From Vibrio sp. SCSIO 43136 (GTDB taxonomy: Bacteria; Pseudomonadota; Gammaproteobacteria; Enterobacterales; Vibrionaceae): a stretch of 64,000 nucleotides of DNA. The notes under the pieces are model-generated. The model saw nothing but the letters and a program-made list of their open reading frames with translations, made no database searches and was not told the origin of the DNA. The stretch spans positions 3,100,001-3,164,000 of the forward strand of contig NZ_CP071848.1 of NCBI RefSeq assembly GCF_023716565.1. The letters run 5' to 3'. The position numbers were made by a program, and so were the translations under genes. Position 1 is the first letter of the stretch. The number at the start of each line of letters is the position of its first letter. Below, one piece after another: positions 46,379 to 60,512 of this stretch.

Positions 46379-47740
46379 CTATTTTTTCTTCACTGGGCGT
46401 TGCCAGTCAGCAATCTTGCGCTCTTTAGCGCGAGTGATGACTAACTCACCTTCGGCAACATCTTTGGTTAGTGTTGTACCAGCACCAACCGTTGCACCGT
46501 TAGCAATCGTCACTGGTGCCACCAGCTGCGAGTCAGAACCAACGAATACGTCATCACCGATGATGGTTTTGAACTTGTTCGCACCATCGTAGTTACAGGT
46601 AATAGTGCCTGCACCGATATTAGTTCGCTGGCCAATTTCGGCATCACCTAGATAAGTCAGGTGGTTCGCTTTAGAGCCTTCGCCAATGCGTGCATTCTTC
46701 ACTTCAACAAAGTTGCCTACGTGAGAGTCATTACGTAAGTCTGCTCCAGGGCGTAGACGAGTGAATGGGCCCACAGTACAGTCTTCTGCCACTGTTGCAC
46801 CTTCAATTACACTGTATGGGCGCACGATGGTGTTATCGTCGATCTCACAATCTTTAAGCACACAGCCTGCTCCGATCACTACGTTATCACCTAGAGATAC
46901 GGAACCTTCGATGATAACGTTAGTGTCAATCTCACAATCCATGCCGCACTGCAATTCACCACGCAGGTCAAAGCGCGCTGGATCACGCAGCATCACACCT
47001 TGCTCTAGCAGCTTTTGCGCCTGCATAGATTGGAAAGCTCGCTCAAGACGCGCCAGTTGAGCGCGGTCATTCACGCCTTCTACTTCGATTGGGTTTGCAG
47101 GGTGAACAGCTTCAATCGCTCGACCTTCATCGTGCGCCGCAGCGATAATGTCGGTAAGGTAGTATTCACCTTGCGCATTTTCATTCTTCAGTGCCGCTAG
47201 CCAGCGTTTGAGATCGCCGCCCGTTGCCACCAACACACCGGTGTTGATTTCTTTGATTAACTTCTGCTCTTCGGAAGCATCTTTTTGTTCAACAATCGCC
47301 ACCACAGGGCCGTTCTTGCGCACGATACGACCGTAACCATGAGGGTTATCCAACACCACTGTCAGTAGCGCAATACCGCCAATTGGTTGGGCATCAAGTA
47401 GGTTTTCTACCGTTTCAGAGGAGATAAGCGGAACATCACCGTAAAGCACCAGTACTTTTTCATCGTCAGCGAACTTGTCAGAGGCTTGGTTTACCGCATG
47501 ACCCGTACCTAACTGCTCAGCTTGCAGTACCCAGTTAACTGGCTCGTTGCCAAGCTCAGCTTGCATCTGATCGCCACCGTGGCCATAAACCAAGTGGATG
47601 TTCTGTGCACCAAGGCCGCTACAGGTATCGATAACGTGCTTTGCCATCGGCTTTCCTGCCAAGGTATGCAGCACTTTAGGCTTATTAGAGTACATACGGG
47701 TGCCTTTGCCCGCCGCGAGGATTACCGCGCTGAAGTTCAT
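46379..47740 (-). CDS. glmU: Bifunctional GlmU (UDP-GlcNAc synthesis)
   Basis: 453 residues. The N-terminal uridyltransferase has [18 protein letters not shown] and LYGDVPLI; the C-terminal left-handed beta-helix acetyltransferase shows hexapeptide repeats from about 250 ([26 protein letters not shown]). It makes UDP-N-acetylglucosamine for peptidoglycan and LPS. Downstream of the atp operon, as in E. coli. Confidence 0.98.
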   Translation of the reverse strand: MNFSAVILAAGKGTRMYSNKPKVLHTLAGKPMAKHVIDTCSGLGAQNIHLVYGHGGDQMQAELGNEPVNWVLQAEQLGTGHAVNQASDKFADDEKVLVLYGDVPLISSETVENLLDAQPIGGIALLTVVLDNPHGYGRIVRKNGPVVAIVEQKDASEEQKLIKEINTGVLVATGGDLKRWLAALKNENAQGEYYLTDIIAAAHDEGRAIEAVHPANPIEVEGVNDRAQLARLERAFQSMQAQKLLEQGVMLRDPARFDLRGELQCGMDCEIDTNVIIEGSVSLGDNVVIGAGCVLKDCEIDDNTIVRPYSVIEGATVAEDCTVGPFTRLRPGADLRNDSHVGNFVEVKNARIGEGSKANHLTYLGDAEIGQRTNIGAGTITCNYDGANKFKTIIGDDVFVGSDSQLVAPVTIANGATVGAGTTLTKDVAEGELVITRAKERKIADWQRPVKKK

Positions 47741-47845
47741 AGATCTTCCCTAGAGACGTCGTTGTATTAAGTGTCGGATTTTAACCTGTTTTTGCTGTGG
47801 TGTTAATTGCAGCGATTTTAATTTTTGTTGCGAATTTGATAGATA

Positions 47846-47876
47846 CAAAAAAGGCGACCCAAAGGTCGCCTTTTAC
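47846..47876. terminator. Terminator of the atp operon
   Basis: AAAAGGCGACC / GGTCGCCTTTT hairpin with T-run on the minus strand after atpC. Confidence 0.9.
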
Positions 47877-47911
47877 AATGCGTTGATACGTCTAAATCTA
47901 CGCGAGTACGA

Positions 47912-48334
47912 TTAACGTACTTTCTTGGTCAACTCGATTACTCGTAGCTGAGCAATGGCTTTAGCCAGTTCACTTGCCGCTTGTGCAAAGTCCATATCGC
48001 CATGCTGATTTTGGATATGCTCCTCAGCTTTGCGTTTGGCTTCTTCTGCCTTAGCTGCGTCTAGGTCTTCACCACGGATTGCTGTGTCAGCCAGTACAGT
48101 CGCTGTACCCGGCTGAACTTCAACGATACCACCCGAGACATAAAGAATCTCTTCGTGGCCGTGTTGCTTAACTATGCGCACCATTCCCGGCGTAATAGCG
48201 GTCAGCAGCGGAGTATGGCCTGAGAAAATACCCAGTTCACCTTCGCTACCAGTCACCTGAAACGTTTCAACTAGACCGGAAAAAAGTTTCTTCTCAGCAC
48301 TAACAACGTCTAGGTGGAAGGTTATTGCTGCCAT
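47912..48334 (-). CDS. atpC: ATP synthase epsilon subunit
   Basis: 140 residues; N-terminal beta sandwich ([20 protein letters not shown]) and two C-terminal helices that can brake rotation. Last gene of atpIBEFHAGDC. Confidence 0.97.
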   Translation of the reverse strand: MAAITFHLDVVSAEKKLFSGLVETFQVTGSEGELGIFSGHTPLLTAITPGMVRIVKQHGHEEILYVSGGIVEVQPGTATVLADTAIRGEDLDAAKAEEAKRKAEEHIQNQHGDMDFAQAASELAKAIAQLRVIELTKKVR

Positions 48335-48352
48335 ATCGCCTCCTAGTTAGCC

Positions 48353-49771
<1,419 letters not shown>

Positions 49772-49791
49772 CTATTTCGTTTCACCTAAGC

Positions 49792-50658
49792 TTAAACCGC
49801 AGCGGCACCGCCAACGATTTCCGACAGTTCTTGTGTGATAGCCGCCTGACGGGCTTTGTTATACACAAGTTCTAAGTCTTCAATCAGGTTGCTGGCGTTG
49901 TCTGTCGCAGCTTTCATCGCAATCATTCGAGCCGCTTGCTCACAAGCAAGGTTCTCAACTACACCTTGGTAAACCTGAGACTCTACGTAACGCACAAGCA
50001 GTGCATCGAGCAGAGGTTTTGGTTCAGGCTCATAGATGTAATCCCATGAGTGCGTGCGCTGCATCTCTTCGCTGTCTGATTTAGGCAAAGGAAGCAATTG
50101 ATCGATCGTTGGTTCTTGAACCATGGTGTTTACAAACTCGTTGTACACCACGTATAGGCGATCCAACTCACCTTCATCATATTTCTTCAGCATAACGCCA
50201 ACCGAACCAATCAAGTCTTCTAGTGCTGGGCTATCGCCTAGGCCAGAAACTTGCGCCGATACTTTTGCGCCGCTGTTGTTGAAAAATGCCGTTGCCTTTG
50301 AGCCAATAATGGCCAAGTCAACTTCTGCACCTTTCTCTTTCCAATCCTTCATGTCTAGGATGGCTTTCTTGAACAAGTTAATGTTCAAACCACCACATAG
50401 ACCACGGTCGGTAGAAATAATGATGTAACCAACACGTTTGGCTTCACGCTCTTCTAGGTATGGATGACGATACTCTAGGTTTGCGTTTGCCACATGACCG
50501 ATCACTTTACGCATTGTTTCCGCATATGGACGGGAGCTTTCACGAGCGTCTTGACTGCGACGCATCTTAGAAGCGGCTACCATTTCCATTGCTTTCGTAA
50601 TCTTCTGAGTGCTTTTCACACTACCGATTTTATTACGTATCTCTTTTGCGCCGGCCAT
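49792..50658 (-). CDS. atpG: ATP synthase gamma subunit
   Basis: 288 residues; N- and C-terminal helices form the rotor shaft. Starts [11 protein letters not shown] and contains the conserved [10 protein letters not shown] block. Lies between atpA and atpD. Confidence 0.97.
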   Translation of the reverse strand: MAGAKEIRNKIGSVKSTQKITKAMEMVAASKMRRSQDARESSRPYAETMRKVIGHVANANLEYRHPYLEEREAKRVGYIIISTDRGLCGGLNINLFKKAILDMKDWKEKGAEVDLAIIGSKATAFFNNSGAKVSAQVSGLGDSPALEDLIGSVGVMLKKYDEGELDRLYVVYNEFVNTMVQEPTIDQLLPLPKSDSEEMQRTHSWDYIYEPEPKPLLDALLVRYVESQVYQGVVENLACEQAARMIAMKAATDNASNLIEDLELVYNKARQAAITQELSEIVGGAAAV

Positions 50659-50701
50659 CGTTACTCTCCATTAGTAGGTGGCATTGCTGCCACCAACCGA
50701 A

Positions 50702-52243
50702 TTACCAAGTTTGGGTTGCTTTGAAGTCGTCAGCAATTTTCTTAAATTGCGCTTCAACTTCATCGTTGTAAGAACCCGTCTTGTCGATCTCAGCAGCAAG
50801 TTCTGCATATTGACCGCGAGCGTACGATAGTAGAGCTGCTTCGAAGTCTAGAACCTTGTTCAGTTCAATGTCTTCTAGGTAGCCACGTTCTGCCGCAAAG
50901 ATAACTAGAGCTTGGTCAAAAACAGACATTGGAGCGTACTGCTTCTGCTTCATTAGCTCAGTTACTTTCTGACCATGGTCTAGCTGACGCTTAGTTGCTT
51001 CATCAAGATCTGATGAGAACTGAGCAAATGCTGCTAGCTCACGGTACGCCGCAAGTGCCGTACGAATACCACCAGAAAGCTTCTTGATGATTTTCGTCTG
51101 AGCAGAACCACCTACACGAGATACCGAAATACCTGGGTCAACCGCTGGACGTACGCCGGCGTTGAACAGTTCGGTTTGCAGGAAGATCTGACCATCAGTA
51201 ATCGAGATTACGTTAGTCGGTACGAACGCTGAAACGTCACCCGCTTGGGTTTCGATAATAGGTAGAGCAGTCAAAGAACCCGTCTTACCTTTTACTTCAC
51301 CGTTAGTGAAACGCTCTACGTACTCTTCGCTTACACGAGCTGCACGCTCTAGTAGACGAGAGTGAAGGTAGAATACGTCACCTGGGAATGCTTCACGGCC
51401 TGGTGGACGTTTCAGTAGTAGAGAGATTTGACGGTAAGCTACTGCTTGCTTAGATAGATCATCATAAACAATCAGAGCATCTTCACCGCGGTCACGGAAG
51501 TACTCACCCATTGCACAACCTGCGTAAGGCGCTAGGTATTGCAGTGCAGCAGACTCAGATGCAGAAGCAACCACTACGATAGTGTTTTGCAGTGCACCGT
51601 GCTCTTCCAGTTTGCGTACTACGTTAGCGATGGTAGAAGCTTTCTGACCAATTGCTACGTAGATTGAGAAGATACCAGAATCTTTCTGGTTGATGATTGC
51701 ATCGATCGCCATTGCAGTTTTACCACACTGACGGTCACCGATTACAAGCTCACGCTGACCACGACCGATTGGGATCATTGAGTCAACAGATTTGTAACCA
51801 GTTTGTACTGGCTGATCTACCGATTTACGGTCGATTACGCCAGGTGCAATCACTTCAACAGGTGAAGACAGTTTTGCTTCAATTGGACCTTTACCATCGA
51901 TTGGCTCACCTAGTGTGTTCACTACACGGCCAAGCAATTCAGGACCTACTGGTACTTCAAGAATACGACCAGTACCTGTTACTTTTGTGCCTTCCTTAAG
52001 GTCGGCGTATGGGCCCATTACAACCGCACCAACCGAGTCACGCTCAAGGTTAAGTGCTAGTGCATAACGGCCACCCGGTAATTCAATCATTTCACCTTGC
52101 ATCACGTCCGCTAGGCCGTGGATGCGAATGATACCGTCGCTTACCGATACGATAGTACCTTCGTTGCGAGCTTCACTAACAACTTCGAATGACTCGATAC
52201 GCTGTTTGATCAGATCACTAATTTCCGTGGAATTAAGTTGCAT
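50702..52243 (-). CDS. atpA: ATP synthase alpha subunit
   Basis: 513 residues from ATG 52243 ([16 protein letters not shown]), the standard start; a frame-extending ATG at 52273 is not used by the family. The non-catalytic nucleotide site [13 protein letters not shown] (about 169-181) and the VGGSAQTK block are present. Confidence 0.97.
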   Translation of the reverse strand: MQLNSTEISDLIKQRIESFEVVSEARNEGTIVSVSDGIIRIHGLADVMQGEMIELPGGRYALALNLERDSVGAVVMGPYADLKEGTKVTGTGRILEVPVGPELLGRVVNTLGEPIDGKGPIEAKLSSPVEVIAPGVIDRKSVDQPVQTGYKSVDSMIPIGRGQRELVIGDRQCGKTAMAIDAIINQKDSGIFSIYVAIGQKASTIANVVRKLEEHGALQNTIVVVASASESAALQYLAPYAGCAMGEYFRDRGEDALIVYDDLSKQAVAYRQISLLLKRPPGREAFPGDVFYLHSRLLERAARVSEEYVERFTNGEVKGKTGSLTALPIIETQAGDVSAFVPTNVISITDGQIFLQTELFNAGVRPAVDPGISVSRVGGSAQTKIIKKLSGGIRTALAAYRELAAFAQFSSDLDEATKRQLDHGQKVTELMKQKQYAPMSVFDQALVIFAAERGYLEDIELNKVLDFEAALLSYARGQYAELAAEIDKTGSYNDEVEAQFKKIADDFKATQTW

Positions 52244-52256
52244 GCTCCAATCCCCA

Positions 52257-52790
52257 TTAAGACTGCAATGCATCGCTCAGGCGGTTTAAACGACCGCGAG
52301 CTGAGTTATCGATGACTAGGTCTCCGGCTCGAATAATAACCCCACCAAGTAGGGTCTCATCTACACTGCAATTCAGCTTGACCTTGCGTTCAAGACGTTG
52401 CTCAAGTTTACTGCTGATGTCAGCTTGTTGTTGCTCATCCAGCTCAGTTGCTGAAATTACGTCAACATCGACACGCTTCTCATGTTCTTGTTTAAGAAGA
52501 TGGAATTGTGTACTTACATCAGGAAGGGCCTGTAGTCGGCCATTCTCAGCCATCACTTTCAAAAAGTTCTGACCATGTACATCCACTTGTTCACCACACA
52601 CGGCAACGAAAATCTCTGCCAGTTTATCGGCAGATACAGAGCCCGTTAGGAGCTCTTGCACTTGTGGGTTTTTAGCAACTTCGGCAGCGAAAGTTAGCAT
52701 CTCAGCCCAAGACTGGAGCTCACCTTTCTCTACAGCAAAGTCAAAGGCTGCTTTAGCATAGGGGCGTGCGATAGTTGTCAAGTCAGACAT
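52257..52790 (-). CDS. atpH: ATP synthase delta subunit
   Basis: 177 residues from ATG 52790 ([19 protein letters not shown]). It links F1 to the b-subunit stalk. The C-terminal [22 protein letters not shown] is the OSCP family signature. A start four codons upstream (52802) is less likely. Confidence 0.95.
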   Translation of the reverse strand: MSDLTTIARPYAKAAFDFAVEKGELQSWAEMLTFAAEVAKNPQVQELLTGSVSADKLAEIFVAVCGEQVDVHGQNFLKVMAENGRLQALPDVSTQFHLLKQEHEKRVDVDVISATELDEQQQADISSKLEQRLERKVKLNCSVDETLLGGVIIRAGDLVIDNSARGRLNRLSDALQS

Positions 52791-52804
52791 ATGCGCCCCC
52801 AAAC

Positions 52805-53275
52805 TTAAAGTTTTGCAGTAATGTTGTTGAGAATATCTTTGTGTGCGTTCTCATCGATAGAACGCTCAAGGATTTTCTCAGCACCAGCTACAGCCAGAGT
52901 AGCAACTTGTTTGCGCAGATCATCACGAGCGCGGTTACGTTCAGCTTCAACCTCAGCCTCTGCTTGCGATAGGATTTTCTGGCGTTCTGCCTGAGCTTCC
53001 TCACGAGCTTCGTCCACGATTTGAGCTTTACGCTTGTTCGCTTGTTCAATGATCTCAGTTGCTGCGCGCTTTGCTTCTTTCAGTTGGTCCGAAGCATTGG
53101 CTTGTGCCAGATCAAGATCTTTTGCAGCGCGTTCAGCAGCGTGCAAACCGTCAGCAATTTTTTTCTGACGCTCTTCGATCGCATCCATGATTGGCGGCCA
53201 TACATACTTCATGCAGAACCACACAAACAGTGCGAACGAGATTGCTTGACCTAGCAGAGTTGCGTTCATATTCAC
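52805..53275 (-). CDS. atpF: ATP synthase b subunit
   Basis: 156 residues: one N-terminal membrane helix ([20 protein letters not shown]) and a long charged coiled coil forming the peripheral stalk. Confidence 0.97.
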   Translation of the reverse strand: MNMNATLLGQAISFALFVWFCMKYVWPPIMDAIEERQKKIADGLHAAERAAKDLDLAQANASDQLKEAKRAATEIIEQANKRKAQIVDEAREEAQAERQKILSQAEAEVEAERNRARDDLRKQVATLAVAGAEKILERSIDENAHKDILNNITAKL

Positions 53276-53335
53276 AACAGCTACCCCTCTATTTATTCGT
53301 CAGCGAATAATAATGAATCAATTCAGCGGTTTAAA

Positions 53336-53629
<294 letters not shown>

Positions 53630-53658
53630 CTAAATAAAAAAGCTTAAAAAATTAATAA

Positions 53659-54869
<1,211 letters not shown>

Positions 54870-54931
54870 GTATTCATACCTCGATTAATCTACCACACCA
54901 CCGTGCTCGGCGAGCATGGAAGACGGCGAAA

Positions 54932-54959
54932 ATTATACGATGAGTCGCCTTTTTTGCAA
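54932..54959 (-). promoter_or_regulatory. Promoter of the atp operon
   Basis: TTGCAA, 16-bp spacer, TATAAT on the minus strand, about 60 bp upstream of atpI. Confidence 0.8.
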
Positions 54960-55057
54960 TGAAAAGGCTCTAAAAACTGGTGTTTTTATTTACAAATCGT
55001 CAACTTTCGTTCAAAAACCAATTTTTGGTCACATTTGACCTAAATCAATTATCTCAT

Positions 55058-55939
55058 TTAGCGTTCAAGTATTGCAATTAGTTGCTCGAATTTGTGAGGT
55101 TCGTCAAGACTAATTGTGAGTTTTGTTCTACCACTTGAATTGCGCACAATAGAGACTTGTGACCCCAATTTTTCACTTAGACGCTGAGAAATCTCCTGCG
55201 CCTCGTGATCAACAACTTCAGGCTTGGCAGCGGTTTTTGGTGCCAAATGCTTTTTAACTAGCTGCTCGGTTTGTCTCACCGTGAGCTTCTTGTCTGCCGC
55301 GATTTGAGCAACTTCCAACTGCGCTACTGAGTCAAGACTCAATAAAGCACGTGCATGCCCCATTTCCAATGCTTTGTTTGCAACAAGCTGTTTCACGCCC
55401 TCTTCAAGCTGGTTCAAACGCAAAAGGTTTGATACCGCAGTACGAGATTTACCAATAGCATCTGCGACTTGTTGGTGAGTTAATTCGAACTCTTTTTGTA
55501 GTCCTTCAAGGGCTTGAGCTTCTTCGATAGCATTGAGGTCTTCACGCTGAATATTCTCAATAAGTGCCATAGCTACCGCAGCTCTATCCGTCACCTTCTT
55601 GACCAAACAAGGAACGACCTTGAGACCTGCTTGCTTCGAGGCTCTCCAACGGCGTTCACCCGCAATGATTTCGTAACTTTCCTGACCAATTTGTCTAACA
55701 ACTATCGGTTGAATGACGCCTTGAGAGCTAATTGAGGCAGCGAGTTCTGCCAAAGCTTCAGGCTCCATTTCCTTACGTGGCTGATAACTTCCTGCTTTCA
55801 AATGGCCAACAGGAATATCGCACAGCTCGCCTTCGGTCGACATGGACTGGCTATGGGCGATGGTTTGCTGTTTTTCACGTGCAACTGAACTGGTCGCCAA
55901 TAAGGCATCCAGACCTTTGCCTAAACCGCGTTTCGACAT
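55058..55939 (-). CDS. parB: Chromosome partitioning protein ParB
   Basis: 293 residues from ATG 55939 (MSKRGLGKGLDALL), the standard start; an upstream ATG at 56002 would lie in parA. The CTP-binding box IAGERRWRASK and the DNA-binding helix-turn-helix LTHQQVADAIGKSRTAVSN are clear. It binds the three parS sites in this window and spreads from them to load SMC-type complexes. Confidence 0.97.
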   Translation of the reverse strand: MSKRGLGKGLDALLATSSVAREKQQTIAHSQSMSTEGELCDIPVGHLKAGSYQPRKEMEPEALAELAASISSQGVIQPIVVRQIGQESYEIIAGERRWRASKQAGLKVVPCLVKKVTDRAAVAMALIENIQREDLNAIEEAQALEGLQKEFELTHQQVADAIGKSRTAVSNLLRLNQLEEGVKQLVANKALEMGHARALLSLDSVAQLEVAQIAADKKLTVRQTEQLVKKHLAPKTAAKPEVVDHEAQEISQRLSEKLGSQVSIVRNSSGRTKLTISLDEPHKFEQLIAILER

Positions 55940-55961
55940 GGGGTATCCTTTCTGTGTAGCT

Positions 55962-56735
55962 TTAAACTGGAACTTCTTCTCGGCGTAACATCTCTCCTGC
56001 AAGCGCCAAATAGGCTTTTGCTCCAGAGGAGTATTTGTCGTAATACATCGCAGGCTTCCCGTGGCTTGGCGCTTCGGCCAAACGAACGTTTCTAGGGATC
56101 ACCGTGCGATAGACTTTATCGCCAAAGTGTTGTTTGAGTTGATCAGACACCTCGTTTGACAAGCGGTTACGCGGGTCATACATGGTGCGAAGCAGACCTT
56201 CTATCTTCAAGTTATCATTCACTACAGCAGCAAGCTTACTGATGGTATCCATCAGTGCGGTTAAGCCTTCAAGGGCAAAATATTCACACTGCATAGGTAC
56301 CAACACCGAGTCTGATGCGGCCATAGCATTGATTGTAAGAAGGTTAAGTGCAGGCGGACAATCTATAAAGATGAAATCATAGTTATCACGAACTAATTGT
56401 AACGAATTCTTAAGGCGTATTTCACGGGCAAACACTTCCATCAGCTTGATTTCAGCTGCCGTAACATCGCCATTTGCAGCAACTAAGTCATAGCCACCGC
56501 TGGTTTTTTTACATACCACTTCGTCAAATGGCACGTCTTCAACCAATAAATCATAAGCCGTAGCGTCGACTTGATACTTGTCAACGCCACTGGCCATCGT
56601 GGCATTACCTTGTGGGTCGAGATCAATCACCAATACCTTTCGTCGTGTCGCCGCCATGGAAGCCGCTAGATTGACACAAGTGGTTGTTTTCCCTACACCG
56701 CCTTTCTGATTGGCAATTGATATAATTCGTCCCAC
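55962..56735 (-). CDS. parA: Chromosome partitioning ATPase ParA (Soj)
   Basis: 257 residues. The deviant Walker A motif QKGGVGKTT (about 9-17), the switch DLDPQGNATM and IDCPPAL are diagnostic. It acts with ParB to move the origin region; in V. cholerae the chromosome 1 ParA pulls the origin to the new pole. Located between rsmG and parB. Confidence 0.97.
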   Translation of the reverse strand: MGRIISIANQKGGVGKTTTCVNLAASMAATRRKVLVIDLDPQGNATMASGVDKYQVDATAYDLLVEDVPFDEVVCKKTSGGYDLVAANGDVTAAEIKLMEVFAREIRLKNSLQLVRDNYDFIFIDCPPALNLLTINAMAASDSVLVPMQCEYFALEGLTALMDTISKLAAVVNDNLKIEGLLRTMYDPRNRLSNEVSDQLKQHFGDKVYRTVIPRNVRLAEAPSHGKPAMYYDKYSSGAKAYLALAGEMLRREEVPV

Positions 56736-56746
56736 GCTATACCTCG

Positions 56747-57382
56747 TTAATCGTCCTTACGGGTCAAGGTTACTAGATGTCGCTCACCTTCTAACTCAGG
56801 AACTTGCAAAGCTATGATATCGGTCACAGAACACCATTCCGGCAGTTGGTCGATTTCATTGGCTGGATGCGTCCCTTTCAGCGCCAAGAACACGCCCGTG
56901 TTTGCTTTTGGCAGATGATGACACCACTCCACCATATCACTAATGGAAGCAAATGCTCGGCTCAATACTGCATCAAAACCAACTTCAGGTTGAAATTCTT
57001 CAACTCGACTTTGGACTGGCGTAACATTCTCTATTTTCAGCTCATGCACTACTTGTTTGATAAAACGAATACGCTTGCCCAAGCTATCAAGCAAAGTAAA
57101 CGCTTTGTCCGGATTCATGATAGACAAAGGAATTCCTGGCAACCCAGGGCCAGTGCCCACATCAATAAAGCGCTCACCCGGTAAGTGAGGACTTACAACG
57201 ATACTATCTAAGATATGTTTCACTAACATATCTTGTGGGTTACGTACTGAGGTTAAGTTGTACGCTTTGTTCCACTTATCCAGCATCTCAACGTAACCGA
57301 CCAATTGTTCACGTTGACGCTCATTCACCTCTAAATCGGTTTGGGCGATCAATTTATCCAGAGTCGCTCGTAAGGTACTCAT
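56747..57382 (-). CDS. rsmG: 16S rRNA m7G527 methyltransferase RsmG
   Basis: 211 residues, SAM-binding [14 protein letters not shown] (about 75-88). Methylates 16S G527, loss of which gives low-level streptomycin resistance. Directly follows mnmG. Confidence 0.97.
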   Translation of the reverse strand: MSTLRATLDKLIAQTDLEVNERQREQLVGYVEMLDKWNKAYNLTSVRNPQDMLVKHILDSIVVSPHLPGERFIDVGTGPGLPGIPLSIMNPDKAFTLLDSLGKRIRFIKQVVHELKIENVTPVQSRVEEFQPEVGFDAVLSRAFASISDMVEWCHHLPKANTGVFLALKGTHPANEIDQLPEWCSVTDIIALQVPELEGERHLVTLTRKDD

Positions 57383-59275
57383 TTAGGCAACTCCTTTCTT
57401 CAATAGGCCTTGTTTCTTCAAGTGCACCAGCAAAATCGAGATTGCCGCCGGGGTAATGCCTGAAATACGCGATGCGATGCCAATGGTTTGTGGTTTAGCA
57501 TCACTTAGCTTAGCCACAACTTCGTTGGACAGCCCAGAAATAGCGCTGTAATCGAAGTTAGCTGGGATCTCGGTATTCTCATGACGCAGCGATTTTTCGA
57601 TCTCATCTTGCTGACGCTGGATGTAACCTTCGTATTTTACTTGTATTTCAACTTGCTCTGCGGCTTGCTCATCGTCAAGTGCCGGGGCAAACGCATCCAG
57701 CTTAGTCAATTCGCCGTAGCTGATTTCAGGACGACGTAGAAGATCTTCACCACTCGCTTCACGCGTCATTGGTGTTTTAAGAAGATCATTCAGTGCATCG
57801 ATCCCTTCTGATTTCGGATTCATCCATTCGCCACGCAGACGCTGACGTTCTTGTTCGATGTTCTCAACTTTTTGATTGAAACGAGCCCAACGCTCATCAT
57901 CAATCAGGCCAAGCTCACGGCCTTGCTCCGTCAGACGTAGATCAGCGTTGTCTTCACGCAACAGCAGACGGTACTCCGCACGTGAGGTGAACATACGGTA
58001 CGGCTCTTTTGTGCCCATTGTCGACAGGTCATCAATCATTACACCCATATAGGCTTGGTCACGACGTGGGTTCCAGCCCTCTTTGCCTTGAGCAAGCAAA
58101 CTGGCATTTAGACCCGCCATCAAACCTTGTGCCGCCGCTTCTTCATAGCCAGTGGTGCCGTTAATTTGACCAGCAAAGAACAGGCCAGAGATAAACTTAG
58201 TTTCATACGTCTGTTTTAAGTCACGCGGGTCAAAGAAATCATACTCGATAGCGTAGCCTGGACGCACAATGTGTGCATTTTCAAACCCTTTCATCGAACG
58301 AACAATCTGCACCTGCACATCAAATGGCAAGCTGGTGGAGATACCGTTCGGGTATAGCTCATGGGTCGTTAAACCTTCAGGCTCGATAAAGATTTGGTGT
58401 GAGTTTTTATCAGCAAAACGCATCACTTTATCTTCGATCGACGGGCAGTAACGTGGACCAATACCTTCGATCACCCCTGCATACATAGGGCTACGATCGA
58501 GGTTGTTGCGGATCACCTCATGAGTACTCTCATTGGTATGGGTGATAAAACAAGGAATTTGTCGCGGCTGCTGGCTGCGTTTCCCCATAAAGGAGAAGAC
58601 AGGCGTTGGATTGTCACCGTGTTGCGCTTCTAACTGTGAAAAATCAACACTACGGGCATCAATTCGTGGCGGAGTACCAGTTTTTAGGCGATCAACACGA
58701 AATGGCATTTCACGCAGACGATCGGCCAGTGCGATCGACGGGGGATCTCCTGCACGGCCTCCTGAAGAGCTTTCCATACCAATATGGATCTTCCCCCCTA
58801 AGAAGGTGCCTACCGTCAATACCACCGCTTTGGCGTGGAATTTAAGCCCCATTTGCGTCACAACACCCACAGCGCGATCTTGTTCAACGATCAAATCGTC
58901 GACCGATTGTTGGAATAGGGTCAGATTCGGAGTGTTTTCCAGCACTTCACGTACGTACGCTTTGTATAAAGCGCGATCGGCTTGAGCGCGAGTAGCTCGT
59001 ACCGCTGGGCCCTTAGATGCGTTTAGGGTACGAAATTGAATACCTGAATGATCAATCGCTTGCGCCATTAATCCACCGAGCGCATCAACTTCCTTGACTA
59101 AGTGTCCTTTACCAATCCCGCCAATAGCAGGGTTACAAGACATTTGGCCTAGGGTGTCAATATTGTGAGTCAATAATAGTGTGCGTTGACCCGTTCTCGC
59201 AGATGCAAGGGCAGCTTCCGTTCCCGCATGTCCGCCACCGACTACGATGACGTCAAAATTTTCGTGATAAAGCAT
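57383..59275 (-). CDS. mnmG: tRNA U34 modification enzyme MnmG (GidA)
   Basis: 630 residues with the FAD loop [12 protein letters not shown] near the N-terminus, [16 protein letters not shown] and the C-terminal MnmE-binding region ([13 protein letters not shown]). With MnmE, encoded on the other side of oriC, it adds the carboxymethylaminomethyl group at wobble U34. Confidence 0.98.
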   Translation of the reverse strand: MLYHENFDVIVVGGGHAGTEAALASARTGQRTLLLTHNIDTLGQMSCNPAIGGIGKGHLVKEVDALGGLMAQAIDHSGIQFRTLNASKGPAVRATRAQADRALYKAYVREVLENTPNLTLFQQSVDDLIVEQDRAVGVVTQMGLKFHAKAVVLTVGTFLGGKIHIGMESSSGGRAGDPPSIALADRLREMPFRVDRLKTGTPPRIDARSVDFSQLEAQHGDNPTPVFSFMGKRSQQPRQIPCFITHTNESTHEVIRNNLDRSPMYAGVIEGIGPRYCPSIEDKVMRFADKNSHQIFIEPEGLTTHELYPNGISTSLPFDVQVQIVRSMKGFENAHIVRPGYAIEYDFFDPRDLKQTYETKFISGLFFAGQINGTTGYEEAAAQGLMAGLNASLLAQGKEGWNPRRDQAYMGVMIDDLSTMGTKEPYRMFTSRAEYRLLLREDNADLRLTEQGRELGLIDDERWARFNQKVENIEQERQRLRGEWMNPKSEGIDALNDLLKTPMTREASGEDLLRRPEISYGELTKLDAFAPALDDEQAAEQVEIQVKYEGYIQRQQDEIEKSLRHENTEIPANFDYSAISGLSNEVVAKLSDAKPQTIGIASRISGITPAAISILLVHLKKQGLLKKGVA

Positions 59276-59703
59276 GAACTGACCTCAGGTATTCAATCTA
59301 GTCTGACTAGCATAGTTAAAAGGAGCAGTATTCTACCTACTTTTTAGCCTAGAGAAAATCAGTTTTGGATCTCTTAGAATGAATAAAATATATATAAGAT
59401 CTATATAGAGATCTTTTTATTGGATCTATTATTAGGCAAGCACGATCGTGTGGATAAGCGGGAAATGATCAATAAGATCATGCAGTTTAAGACGATCATT
59501 AACTGTGATCTTGTTTTGATCTAGGTTGGGATTAGCTGGGATCAAAAGAGGTGTTTATCCACACGGTAAAATAGATCTAGATCTTATTCTTTGGATAACT
59601 ATAGGTTAATCACTGGAAAGTTCTATACTTATCCACAAGAGAAAAGGTAGAAAGTTGATTCCAGTGATTAACTTTTTAGTGCTCAAGCAAAAACTTTGCT
59701 TAA
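59276..59703. other. oriC: Chromosomal replication origin oriC
   Basis: Lies between mnmG and mioC, the standard oriC place in Vibrio and E. coli. Three perfect DnaA boxes TTATCCACA (59449-59457 inverted, 59555-59563, 59629-59637) and one weaker box TTTGGATAA (59590-59598) are present. Three AT-rich 13-mer-like units begin with GATCT (59368, 59410 and 59423), the last two exactly adjacent. Thirteen GATC sites fall between 59368 and 59583, ideal for Dam/SeqA control. Confidence 0.93.
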
Positions 59704-60144
59704 TTAGAGGCTAAATTTGTCCTGATTTGTTTTCAACCAACGTTCTGCTTCGTCTTCAGGTACGTCATGAGCTAACACATCAATCTCACATGGTTCAGTC
59801 AATGCGGTTGCACCAATGTCTTGCATTAAGGCATGGGCATGGCGGCCTGCACCACAGAAGGTATCGTAGCTAGAATCACCAATAGCGACCACCGCATAGG
59901 AAACCCCACTCATTTTTGGTGGTGTGGCCTGCAAAGCTTCGATAAATGGTTGGATATTTTCTGGGTAGTCACCCGCACCATGGGTAGAAGTCACTATAAG
60001 CCAGATATCCTGGGCTGGAATGTCACCTAATTCCGGTTGATTATGGGTAGTCGTTTCCAAACCTGCCTGTTGAAGAAGGTCACTTAAGTGATCACCGACG
60101 TATTCTGCACCACCTAAAGTACTACCAGTAATAATGTGGATCAT
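59704..60144 (-). CDS. mioC: Flavodoxin-like protein MioC
   Basis: 146 residues with FMN-binding [16 protein letters not shown] and [13 protein letters not shown]. Transcribed toward oriC, as in E. coli. MioC has been linked to biotin synthase electron supply; transcription here may affect initiation. Confidence 0.95.
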   Translation of the reverse strand: MIHIITGSTLGGAEYVGDHLSDLLQQAGLETTTHNQPELGDIPAQDIWLIVTSTHGAGDYPENIQPFIEALQATPPKMSGVSYAVVAIGDSSYDTFCGAGRHAHALMQDIGATALTEPCEIDVLAHDVPEDEAERWLKTNQDKFSL

Positions 60145-60184
60145 GCTTGTCCCTATATCGAGTCTATCTGCGCTAAGTTGTTCA

Positions 60185-60480
60185 TATACTAGCGGATCAA
60201 AAGCCTAGGAAAAACCGTTGATCAGGATAAATTGTGGATAGAAGCACGATCGGCTTGGTACCACTGAGATCATAGTGGGGAAGATCTTATTCAGGGGTGG
60301 GGAAAAGATCGGGAAGCGGACGCGTTGCTAACGGTTAACGGACGCTGGCGCTAAGGGTGAAAGAGGCTGGTCTTGGTGAGTTAGTCACAGTAAAGGGCTT
60401 TTGCTCTTCCCTTAAACCCTTAGCAACGCGTCCGTTTACCCTTTACCGAAAACTAAAACGCCCAACCTTCCGGCTGGGCG
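60185..60480. repeat. Direct repeat copy A of the mioC-mnmE intergenic segment
   Basis: About 290 bp, roughly 90% like copy B at 61574-61859. Contains six GATC sites, a DnaA-box-like CTATCCACA (inverted, 60233-60241), a palindromic element with 15-bp arms CGGACGCGTTGCTAA (60317-60331 and 60420-60434) and a terminator. The whole 60145-60512 region holds no gene. Confidence 0.9.
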
Positions 60481-60482
60481 CT
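60452..60482 (-). terminator. Terminator after rhuM-like gene
   Basis: CGCCCAGCCGGAAGGTTGGGCG hairpin followed by TTTTAG on the minus strand. Confidence 0.8.
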
Positions 60483-60512
60483 AAATTCTGCGGGTGAAAA
60501 GGGAGGTTTAAG

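Noticed and set aside
55871..55886. A parS-like TTTTTCACGTGCAACT inside parB
   Set aside because: Three of 16 positions differ from the consensus, including one in the inner arm; weaker than the three accepted sites. Might bind ParB weakly for autoregulation but is not supported enough.
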